Positions 29,873 to 36,560 of a stretch of 36,560 bases of DNA are shown here, one piece after another. Within the stretch, counting starts at the first letter, position 1. Every line of letters starts with the position of its first letter. The position numbers and the translations under genes are program-made. Under the pieces are notes generated by a model that saw nothing but the letters and a program-made list of their open reading frames with translations, was not told where the DNA came from and did not search any database. This DNA comes from Streptomyces sp. CT34 (GTDB lineage Bacteria; Actinomycetota; Actinomycetes; Streptomycetales; Streptomycetaceae). The DNA is taken from NCBI RefSeq assembly GCF_000805335.1, contig NZ_KN708638.1, positions 7,827,542 through 7,864,101 of the forward strand, given 5' to 3'.

Positions 29873-30769
29873 TCAAACGCCCTTCAGAACACGATCAAGT
29901 GCCGCCCGGCCTGCAGGTCCCCAGTTCGGCTTGCCGCCGGGAAGGCCCCGATCTCCGTTCTGTCCCATGAGCATCAGGAAGAGGCTCTTCATAGCGGCCA
30001 GCCCTCGGGCGCGCCGGATCGCCGCCTCGTCTGCATGCGCGTACATGTCGAAGAACCGTGAGGCCGTGCCTGCGGGTAGCAGCACCCATGCGGCGGCGAG
30101 GTCCCACGCCGGGTCGCCGGCGAACATGTCACCGAAGTCGATGATGCCCGAGAGCGTTCCGTCCGAGACGACGACGTTCGCGGGATGGAGGTCGCCGTGC
30201 ACCCACACCGGCGGGCCCTCCCACGCGTGGGCCGCAACGGCGTCGTCCCAGACGGACCGGACGTCGGCAGCGATGTCGTCGGGGGCAACGGCCTGGAAGA
30301 AATTCTCGAAGCCGTCCGTGCAGTTCCTGGGATGGGCGCCGCGGTCCGTAGCGATCGGCGCCTCGGCGGGCGCCTCCGCATGGAGCGCCCGGAGGAAGCC
30401 CGCCAGCGTGTCGGCCGCATGGGCGCCGCGGCTGATCGAGCCGTGGTCCAGCGGCTCGCCGGGAACCCACGTCATCACGGTCCAGTGCTTGGGGAAGCGC
30501 TCGGACGGTTCGCCGAACCGCACCGGGGTCGGTACCGGGAGCGGCAGGCGCGGGGCCAGCACGGGTAGCCACCGCCGCTCCTTGAGCTGGAGCTCCGGAG
30601 TGGGGTCCATGCGCTGCATGCGCACGGCCAACTCGTCCCCGAGGCGCCACATTTGGTTGCCCCAGCCGCCCGCCACCTCGCGGATGGCCAGCCCTGCAAG
30701 GTCTGGATGTTGCTCCTGCAGCAGGTCGCGGACCAGGTCTGCGGTGATCTCGATCTCGGTGTCGGTCAT
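29873..30769 (-). CDS. Aminoglycoside-phosphotransferase-family (APH) small-molecule kinase
   Basis: The 298-residue kinase-like protein has WGNQMWRLGDELAVRM (nucleotide-loop and Lys/Arg strand, about 36-51), the catalytic loop VWVHGDLHPANVVV (about 187-200; Asp and Asn present) and the metal-binding IIDFGDMFAGDPAWDLA (about 209-225). These enzymes phosphorylate aminoglycosides, macrolides, homoserine, choline or similar hydroxyl groups; the substrate cannot be told from sequence, and I do not claim antibiotic resistance. The gene is intact, unlike its surroundings. It ends 23 bases from the decayed IS4-type transposase and is transcribed toward it. Confidence 0.9.
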   Translation of the reverse strand: MTDTEIEITADLVRDLLQEQHPDLAGLAIREVAGGWGNQMWRLGDELAVRMQRMDPTPELQLKERRWLPVLAPRLPLPVPTPVRFGEPSERFPKHWTVMTWVPGEPLDHGSISRGAHAADTLAGFLRALHAEAPAEAPIATDRGAHPRNCTDGFENFFQAVAPDDIAADVRSVWDDAVAAHAWEGPPVWVHGDLHPANVVVSDGTLSGIIDFGDMFAGDPAWDLAAAWVLLPAGTASRFFDMYAHADEAAIRRARGLAAMKSLFLMLMGQNGDRGLPGGKPNWGPAGRAALDRVLKGV

Positions 30770-30879
30770 GCGAAGTCACAGTACCGAGGCGGCAGGGGAG
30801 CGGCTCTCGCTCTCCGGAACATCTCGCAGGGATCCCTCTGGCATCACCGATTCGGTTTCAGAGAGCTGCTGATCAGAGG

Positions 30880-30903
30880 CTTTGGGACGGACCGGCCCCA
30901 AAG
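30880..30903. other. Inverted repeat CTTTGGG-N10-CCCAAAG at the edge of the recombinase remnant
   Basis: Perfect 7-bp arms lie in the 135-bp gap upstream of the APH gene, immediately before recombinase homology starts on the + strand. It could be a bidirectional terminator, or part of a mobile-element end. Confidence 0.4.
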
Positions 30904-31155
30904 TTCAGAGAAGCCTGCATCCGCTGCCTGGTCCTCCAGATCGACCCCCGCCAACGGCCCCGCCTCATCGAGATCGTCCAGAACCTCCGCGAACGCATCC
31001 GCGAAGCACGCGCCAACGGCTGGCTCGGAGAAGTCGAAGGACTCCAGGTCAGCCTCGACACTGCCTTGGCCAAGCTCAACAGCCTCAGCCGGACCCCAGC
31101 CGACGGCCGGCCCCAGCTGGTCGATCTCGGCATGCCCGTCTTCACCGACACGCCA
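30901..31155 (+). pseudogene. C-terminal fragment of a tyrosine recombinase/integrase-like protein
   Basis: The frame reads REACIRCLVLQIDPRQRPRL, then ANGWLGEVEGLQVSLDTALAKL and LVDLGMPVF. I recognise this as the Cys-containing, coiled-coil C-terminal region of long actinobacterial site-specific recombinases. No catalytic residues remain, and there is no start. The natural stop is lost; the frame runs on into the NUDIX gene antisense. Confidence 0.5.
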
Positions 31156-31188
31156 CCCTGGCTGAGGGATATGTGCTTCACAGGGACC

Positions 31189-31695
31189 TCAGTGGTGCCA
31201 GGGCAGTTGAATCGGATCAGCAGGAGCGTGCCCAGCCACGAGCTCGGCCGTCAACTTGGCTAGGCCGAGGGGATAGACCGTCTCATTAGTGGCTGCCAGG
31301 TCAGCGATGGGCCACCAGCGATACCCGGCGTGGTACTTGCGCTCATTCGCCTCCTGGCCAGTCACATCAACCTGGTGGCTCGTCACGCGAAGATGGAAGA
31401 AGACGTCCCGGAAGATCCCTTCAGCCCATCCGACATCTGCATATCCGGAGGTCTCCGCGACTGCTGATCCCAGGGCTTCTGGCTCCACAGACAGGCCCGT
31501 CTCTTCGCGAAGCTCGCGGGCTGCCGCCTCTGCCAGGGTCTCCCCGCCCTCGACACCACCGCCGGGCGTGCACCATCCGTGACCGCTCTCGGGAGCATCT
31601 GGGTCGACGTGGAACTTCAGCAAGAGCAGGCGGCCCGGCTCATCGATCAACAGAACACGAGCGGAGTCGCGGCGATAACTTCCCTGATCAGACAT
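31189..31695 (-). CDS. NUDIX hydrolase
   Basis: The 168-residue protein has a perfect Nudix box, G-x5-E-x7-REUxEExGU, in GGGVEGGETLAEAAARELREETGL (about 46-69). It would hydrolyse a nucleoside diphosphate linked to another moiety; flanking strands (ARVLLIDEPGRLLLLKFH; FFHLRVTSHQVD) complete the fold. Start ATG 31695 (MSDQGSYRRDSARVLLI) fits family length; the longer frame adds 17 unlikely residues. It lies between an integrase fragment and a broken phosphotransferase and may be cargo of a former mobile element. Confidence 0.92.
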   Translation of the reverse strand: MSDQGSYRRDSARVLLIDEPGRLLLLKFHVDPDAPESGHGWCTPGGGVEGGETLAEAAARELREETGLSVEPEALGSAVAETSGYADVGWAEGIFRDVFFHLRVTSHQVDVTGQEANERKYHAGYRWWPIADLAATNETVYPLGLAKLTAELVAGHAPADPIQLPWHH

Positions 31696-31899
31696 GCCAG
31701 CAGCGTAATCGGGGCGACGCGAGCAGGCCGTTGAGTTTCGCACCACCGGCAGGGCTCTTCCCTAGCCCGGAAAAGGGCCAGTGGACCTACAGAACTCCTT
31801 GCCCGAGCACTCCGCGAACGCGGCCGTGACGTCGAAGTCGAGCACCTCCACGTCCACCTCCCCCGGGTGCTGATGCCAAGCCCATGACCAGATCTAGCC

Positions 31900-32385
31900 C
31901 CCGACAGCCCCCAGCCTTGACCGAGAAGCCTGGACAGCCGGGCGGCTTGCCGCTCAGCTGTTCCCGGCGGATTGCGCGGATGCTGAGGGTTGTCGAAGGA
32001 CAGGAGGAACAACCACACAAGGGCCAGCAGCCGACGGCACTCCAGCAGCCGTGCTCGTTCTGCGGCGGTCAGATAGAACTGATCCAGGAACACCTTGACG
32101 TCTAGTGGCCGGTCAACCCAGCTGGCCACGTGTTCCGTGATCTCTGCCAGTTCGAAAGGCCGGTCGCTGAGACCAGACTCCTCGAAATCGACGACCCCCA
32201 CGCGAGAGCCGTCCCACAGATAGGCGGCGAGGTTCCCGTCACCTGGCCCAAAGACCGGCGGGACGTCCGACGGGGCGTCATGTTCGAAGCCTGAGCGAGC
32301 CAACCAGTCCAGGCCGCGATCCATGGCTTCCCCCACCTCAGCGCTGATGCGGCGGCGAGCTTCTGGTGTCCAAACCCGGATCCTG
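31900..32385 (-). pseudogene. 5'-truncated APH-family phosphotransferase
   Basis: Reading leftward from about 32385: RVWTPEARRRISAEVGEAMD, VFGPGDGNLAAYLWDG (catalytic loop GDGNLAAYLW in place of HGDLxxxN), VGVVDFEESGLSDRPFELAE (metal motif DFE) and a helical C-terminus ending near RLSRLLG. The N-lobe is absent; at 32385 the sequence changes to an IS21-type transposase on the other strand. No natural stop remains and the frame continues into the NUDIX region. The gap 31747-31899 holds nothing I can identify. Confidence 0.7.
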
Positions 32386-33078
32386 GCGATCGACTGCCAT
32401 CGCCAGGCGTTTGCACACTTCGGCGGGGTTCCGATGAGCATCGTCTACGACCGGACCAAGACGGTCGTGCGTCGGCACGTTGCTCCTGGTGAGGCGGTTC
32501 CGCTGCACCCGGAAGCGGTCGCATTCGCCGGGCACTACGACTTCGACATCGACGTGCTGGCCGCTTACCGGCCCCAGGGCAAGGGCCGGGGCGAGCGGCA
32601 GGTCGGCATCGTCCGCGACCATGTGCTGGCCGGCCGGGCCTTCTGCTCGGTCGAGGAGATGAACGCAGCTTTCACGGCATGGGTGCCGCTGCGGCGGGCG
32701 AAGGTCCACGGCACCCACGGCGAGGTCATCGGGCACCGGGCCGTGCGCGATCACATGGCACTGCGTCCCCTGCCGCAGACTCCCTATGTGGTCGCCCAGC
32801 GACACCTGCGGCACGTCGGCAAGGACTGCCTGGTCGCCTTCGACGCGAACCTCTACTCGGTGCCCGCCCGCAAGGTCCGTCCTCGCCAGCTGGTCGAGAT
32901 CCGGGCTACGAAATCTCAGGTCAGCCTGCATTCCGCTGTTCCCAATGCAGGTGGCCAGACATTGCTGGCGGTGCATCCGCGGGCGGTCGGCCGCGGAGCC
33001 CGCATCGTGGATGAGACGCACTGGGACGGCCTGCCCACTGGCGCCGGCCGCCGCGTCACCAGCGGCGACGCTGCCGCA
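32383..33078 (+). pseudogene. istA: IS21-family IstA transposase, C-terminal remnant
   Basis: The remnant begins LAIDCHRQAFAHFGGVPMSI, then YDRTKTVVRRHV, and covers the end of the DDE core with a GKGRGERQVGIVRDHVLAGR segment (conserved Glu in GER) and the C-terminal barrel LYSVPARKVRPRQLVEIR. The N-terminal HTH and first catalytic Asp are missing, and no IstB ATPase follows. It directly abuts the broken phosphotransferase on the left and another transposase scrap on the right. Confidence 0.8.
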
Positions 33079-33215
33079 TGACGACCGCATCGAGGTCTAT
33101 GTGGGCGGACGTCACTTGTGCACCGGGACGGTTCACTGCCGAGCAGACCGGAGCGTTCCGCCGGCAGCAGCGCGACGAAGCGATGCGCCTGGGCCGAGAG
33201 CAGCGCAGGTCCGTC
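33079..33215 (+). pseudogene. Mu-type transposase C-terminal scrap, frameshifted
   Basis: DDRIEVYVGGRHLCTGTVH is followed in another frame by AEQTGAFRRQQRDEAMRLGR, resembling the C-terminal domain end of Mu/rve-type transposases. It is too short for certainty. It fills the gap between the IS21 remnant and the ABC transporter operon. Confidence 0.4.
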
Positions 33216-33216
33216 T

Positions 33217-34731
33217 CTATACGGACGGCTCGTTGATCCGCTCCAGCCCTCCGGACTCGGACATACGTCCTTGGTCCAGCACGTGCACGCTGTCGGCGTA
33301 GGCGGTCAGAAGGTCCAGTTCGTGACTGACGAGGACGAGAGTGAGCCGGCGCTCCGTTCGGAGGTGGGTGAGGAGTTCCAGGATTGCGGCGGCGGTTGAC
33401 GGGTCGAGCGCCGAGGTGACTTCGTCGCAGAGCAGGAGGTCGGGTTCGGTGGCGAGGGCGCGGGCGATGGAGGCGCGTTGGCGCTGGCCGCCGGAGAGTT
33501 GGTGGGGGTAGCGGTCGGCGAAGTCGGCGGGGAGGCCGACGTCTTGGAGCAGTTGGTGGACTCGCGACGGCATGTGGGACGCGCTGACGATCTTGTGGAG
33601 TCGCAGCGGTCTGGTGAGCGAGGCGCCTATGGTGCGGGTCGGGTTGAGTGCGCCGAGCGGGTTTTGCGGTATGAGCTGGATGCCGCGTTGCTGCTCGCGG
33701 CTGCGTTTACGGATGTGTGCGGATAGTGGGTCTCCGTGCCAGGTGATGATGCCGGAGTGGGGCTTTTGGAGGCCGGCCAGGGTGCGCAGGAGGGTGGTTT
33801 TGCCGGATCCGGATGGGCCGGTGATGCCTGTTGCGGTGCCGACCGGTGCGTGGAAGCTCACCGAGTCCAGGGCCTGGTGCGTGTGGCTGCGGTGGGTGAA
33901 GGCGACCCGCAGCTCGGTGGCGGACAACCCGTCGGTGATGGTGCCGGTGGTGTCGGCGGTGGGGGAGTGGACGACCTCGCGAAGTGGGGTCGGTGAGGCG
34001 GCCGATATGGCGGGGGAGCTGAGGGTGGTGACGGTGTCGGCGCAGGTGTCGACCACGTGGGGGTCGTGGCAGGCGAGGATGATGGAGATGCCGCGGTCCG
34101 TGGCGAGGCCGCAGAGAAGATCGACGATCTCGTCACGTAGGTCGGCGTGGAGTCCTGCGGTGGGTTCGTCGAGCAGGAGGATGTCGGGTTGCCGGGCCAG
34201 GGACCGGGCCAGTGCGACGCGGCGTTGTTGCCCTCCGGACAGGGCGCCTGGGCGGTGGTGTGCGAGGGCTTCGGGGAGTCGGCATTCCTTCATCAGTGCC
34301 GTGACCGCGTGGGGCGAGGGTTTCGTGGCCAGCTCGCCGATCAACTGGGCGGCAGTCATACGCGGGTTGAGGGCTGAGCCGGGGTCCTGGCCGACGTAGG
34401 CGATGCGGTGGCGGCGTAGGGCCCGCAGGGCGGCGGGTGAGAGCGTGAAGACGTCCTGTCCGAGGATCCGTACGGTGCCGGTGGTGACTTGTGCGCCGTG
34501 TGGGAGGTCCCCGATGAGGGCTCTGAGGAGGGTGGTCTTGCCCGATCCCGAGGGTCCGGTGAGGGCCGCGATCTTGCCTGCTTGCAGGGTCAGGCTGGTG
34601 GTGTTGAGTAGGGTCGGGCCGCCTGGGAGGCGGATTTCGAGGTCGGTGACCGTTACGGGCGGCATCGTGTCGGACGAGTCCACGTGCATGTCCTGAGGTG
34701 GTGTGGGTGCGGGGCGGCCTGTGGGGGTCAT
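33217..34731 (-). CDS. Opp/Dpp-type ABC transporter, fused double ATPase
   Basis: The 504-residue protein contains two complete nucleotide-binding domains, equivalent to DppD and DppF fused. Domain 1: Walker A GPSGSGKTT (about 58-66), signature LSGGQQRR, Walker B ILLLDEPTAGL. Domain 2: Walker A GPSGSGKTT (about 312-320), signature LSGGQRQR, Walker B LLLCDEVTSALD. It powers uptake of peptides, nickel or metallophores through the two permeases upstream. ATG 34731 overlaps the stop of the permease gene by four bases (ATGA). The longer frame to the right is a shadow of the permease gene. It is the last gene of the operon, which ends against transposase debris. Confidence 0.93.
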   Translation of the reverse strand: MTPTGRPAPTPPQDMHVDSSDTMPPVTVTDLEIRLPGGPTLLNTTSLTLQAGKIAALTGPSGSGKTTLLRALIGDLPHGAQVTTGTVRILGQDVFTLSPAALRALRRHRIAYVGQDPGSALNPRMTAAQLIGELATKPSPHAVTALMKECRLPEALAHHRPGALSGGQQRRVALARSLARQPDILLLDEPTAGLHADLRDEIVDLLCGLATDRGISIILACHDPHVVDTCADTVTTLSSPAISAASPTPLREVVHSPTADTTGTITDGLSATELRVAFTHRSHTHQALDSVSFHAPVGTATGITGPSGSGKTTLLRTLAGLQKPHSGIITWHGDPLSAHIRKRSREQQRGIQLIPQNPLGALNPTRTIGASLTRPLRLHKIVSASHMPSRVHQLLQDVGLPADFADRYPHQLSGGQRQRASIARALATEPDLLLCDEVTSALDPSTAAAILELLTHLRTERRLTLVLVSHELDLLTAYADSVHVLDQGRMSESGGLERINEPSV

Positions 34732-35573
34732 CGCAGAACCGGCTTGCGGGCGGTGGCGGGGGCCAGTGCGTTGGCGGCGAGGTTGACGCTGATGGCGAGC
34801 AGGCCGATGGCGAGGCCGGGTGCGACAACGGCCCACGGGTTGAGCAGGATGCCCGGCCCGTTCTCACGGATCATCAGTGCCCAGTCGGCTTCGGGGGGTT
34901 GGGGCCCGAGCTGGAGGAAGCCGGCCATGGAGATGACGTAGACGGCGTCGACGAAGCGCAGGCCGAACAGGGCCAGGACAGTGGCACGGAGGTTGGGCAG
35001 GATCTCGCGCAGGGCCAGGTGCGCGGTCCGCTCGCCACTGGCGATCGCCGCTTCGACGAACCCCGCGGTTGCCAACGGCGCTGCCGCACTGGCCACCACG
35101 CGGACTGCGTAGGGAGTCCCCAGGGCGATGGCGGCGAGGGTGATGGCCAGTCGGCCGCCGCCGGGCCAGGCCAGGGCCAGGAGCATGATGCCCAGGACCG
35201 GTGGCAGGAGGATGGCGGTGTCGGCGACGCGCTCCACGAACCGCCCGAGCCGGGGGCTGAGTACGGCGAAGCATCCGAGCAAGGTGGCCAGCAGCGTGAC
35301 GACGACTGCCACTGCCAGAGCGCTTGCGATCAGGGCGCTGCCGCCGTGCAGGAGTCGGCTCAGGACGTCACGTCCGAGCTGGTCGCCCCCCAGGACGGCG
35401 TCGGTGCCGGCTGCGCCGTAGGGAGCCGTGACCGGCTTGTCGGCGGGCTGCGCGGCCAGCAGTGGCCCGAGCACCGCGACCAGAACGAGCACGGCCGCGG
35501 GGAGAGCCGGCAGGAAGGTTCGTGGCCGGGGGCGACGTGCGGTCCGCTGGTCGAGTACCGCGGTGGCGGTCAT
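34728..35573 (-). CDS. Opp/Dpp-type ABC transporter permease (DppC-like)
   Basis: The 281-residue protein has an N-terminal membrane segment (LPAAVLVLVAVLGPLL), the GGDQLGRDVLSRLLHGG motif typical of the OppC/DppC class (about 62-78), four or five further segments and the EAA loop EAAIASGERTAHLALREILPNLRATVL (about 172-198), which couples to the ATPase. It forms the transmembrane channel with the adjacent permease. ATG 35573 overlaps the upstream gene by four bases. The frame further right is a shadow. Confidence 0.93.
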   Translation of the reverse strand: MTATAVLDQRTARRPRPRTFLPALPAAVLVLVAVLGPLLAAQPADKPVTAPYGAAGTDAVLGGDQLGRDVLSRLLHGGSALIASALAVAVVVTLLATLLGCFAVLSPRLGRFVERVADTAILLPPVLGIMLLALAWPGGGRLAITLAAIALGTPYAVRVVASAAAPLATAGFVEAAIASGERTAHLALREILPNLRATVLALFGLRFVDAVYVISMAGFLQLGPQPPEADWALMIRENGPGILLNPWAVVAPGLAIGLLAISVNLAANALAPATARKPVLR

Positions 35574-36535
35574 GGGCGGGCTCCCAGGGTGCGGGCGCGG
35601 ACGAGGTCGGCCAGGAGGAGGATCACGGTGATCAGGGTGGCGGCGCAGGCGACGACGGCGGCGATGACGGGGGTGTCGCGATCGGCGACGGCTCCGGCCA
35701 GCACCGTGCCGATGCCGGGGTAGTTGAAGAGGGTCTCCACCACCACGGTGCCGCCGAGCAGCATCCCGGTGGAGGTGGCGATGCCGGTGGCGATGGACGG
35801 CCAGGCACCCGGCAGGGCGTGCCGCAGCAGAACGCGTCGGACGGGCAGACCGTCCAGGTGGGCGGCTTCGACGTGGGGGGCCGCGGCCTGGTCGGCGAGG
35901 GCGGCGCGGACGATGCGGGTGTTCCATCCGGTCTGCGGGACGGCCAGTGCGAGCACCGGCATGATCAGCGTCGTCCACGTCGCGGGTGCGCCGTCGGCGC
36001 CGGTGACGGTGGCGGCGGGCAGCCAGCCGGTCCACAGGGACAACACCAGCAAGAGGCCCACGGACACGACGAATTCGGGCAGTGCGAAGGCCGCGGTGGA
36101 TGTCAGGTCCACCACGCGGTCCACGATGCCGCGGGGCCGGGCGGCAGTCCAGATGCCCAGGGCGAGCGCCGCGACGACGGTGAGGGCGAAGGCGGTCGTG
36201 CCCAGCGCGATGGTGTTGGGGAGCGGGGCGGCCAGCAGGTCGGTGACGCGCTCGCCGCGGGCCGAGGTGCCCAGGTCACCGGTGGGCAGGGCGGTGATCC
36301 AGTCCCAGAAGCGCTCCCACACCGGCCGGTCCAGGCCGAGCAGGTGGCGTCGGGCGGCGACGCCGGCGGCGCCCTCACCGCGGTCGGAGGTGGCCGAGGC
36401 CGCGTCGCCGGGGAGCAGATCGACCGCGGCGAAAACCACCGCGAGAAGGATCACGAGCATCAGCAGACGCTTGCCCACCACCGCGCCGACGCGGAGCGCA
36501 AGGGTGGCCGAGCGGTGCGCGGCCGAGGCCGCCAC
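35570..36535 (-). CDS. Opp/Dpp-type ABC transporter permease (DppB-like), start may lie beyond the window
   Basis: The 321-residue membrane protein has an N-terminal helix (RLLMLVILLAVVFAAVDLLPGDAA; the LPGD motif is typical of OppB/DppB), several segments, the EAA loop EAAHLDGLPVRRVLLRHALPGAWPSIATG (about 225-253) and a C-terminal helix. The GTG at 36535 is the first start in the window, but the frame stays open to the edge (PTEAATKP precedes it) and no ribosome-binding site is well placed, so the true start may be a few codons outside. A substrate-binding protein would be expected further upstream. Confidence 0.88.
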   Translation of the reverse strand: MAASAAHRSATLALRVGAVVGKRLLMLVILLAVVFAAVDLLPGDAASATSDRGEGAAGVAARRHLLGLDRPVWERFWDWITALPTGDLGTSARGERVTDLLAAPLPNTIALGTTAFALTVVAALALGIWTAARPRGIVDRVVDLTSTAAFALPEFVVSVGLLLVLSLWTGWLPAATVTGADGAPATWTTLIMPVLALAVPQTGWNTRIVRAALADQAAAPHVEAAHLDGLPVRRVLLRHALPGAWPSIATGIATSTGMLLGGTVVVETLFNYPGIGTVLAGAVADRDTPVIAAVVACAATLITVILLLADLVRARTLGARP

Positions 36536-36560
36536 TGGCTTGGTGGCGGCCTCCGTGGGG

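Noticed and set aside
31790..31890. Plus-strand peptide RALRERGRDVEVEHLHVHLPRVL as part of a gene
   Set aside because: Too short, no start or RBS, and no family I can name; possibly more transposon-region debris.

Overview
This is very GC-rich, densely coding DNA with GTG starts, four-base gene overlaps, a complete biotin locus, an F420-type (luciferase-like) oxidoreductase, a CNNM/CorC pair, a lone ClpP and polyketide/peptide assembly-line genes. Together these point to a Streptomyces chromosome or a very close relative. I see no rRNA, tRNA or CRISPR array.

Region 1 (1-4462, + strand) is the end of a hybrid PKS/NRPS biosynthetic locus. It holds the C-terminus of a modular PKS ending in an acyl carrier protein, a stand-alone thioesterase, a thioesterase-like hydrolase with a probable Cys nucleophile, and a free-standing adenylation-carrier didomain. 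All four ORFs overlap by 1 to 4 bases. The locus ends abruptly: an IS1380-type transposase scrap (about 4479-4690) abuts a mug DNA glycosylase gene cut to about 30 codons, next to purB. This looks like the scar left when the cluster arrived or rearranged.

Region 2 (4795-12633) is mostly chromosomal: purB, a 54-aa acidic protein, an SGNH lipase carrying an in-frame copy of a hairpin-forming repeat, a TetR regulator convergent with an FAD monooxygenase, two CNNM/CorC membrane proteins in an operon, and a GNAT acetyltransferase. A perfect 36-bp inverted repeat (9553-9588) lies upstream of the monooxygenase.

Region 3 (12688-16605) carries an LLM oxidoreductase, several short direct-repeat arrays, an orphan gp19-type contractile tail tube protein, a LysR regulator, and a ribbon-helix-helix/Fic-like pair that looks like a toxin-antitoxin module but whose Fic motif is degraded.

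Region 4 (16756-25733) holds the biotin locus (bioB-bioA-bioD on the minus strand, bioF divergent), an RsbW-like ATPase, a LysR/LysE divergent pair, a secreted NlpC/P60 wall hydrolase with a CRP-like site and long leader, and a lone clpP with a small partner gene, a ClgR-like box and a second palindrome in its promoter region.

Region 5 (about 26087-33215) is a graveyard of broken mobile and chromosomal genes: tyrosine recombinase pieces, a 5'-truncated Lrp/AsnC regulator fused head-on to a 5'-truncated histidine kinase, and IS256, IS4-superfamily, IS21 and Mu-type transposase remnants. Intact cargo (a DUF1330 protein, an aminoglycoside-phosphotransferase-like kinase and a NUDIX hydrolase) sits among them with a broken second phosphotransferase. 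Region 6 (33217-36560) is an intact Opp/Dpp-type ABC transporter operon running in from the right edge.

Family assignments come from reading translated motifs by eye; no database search was run.
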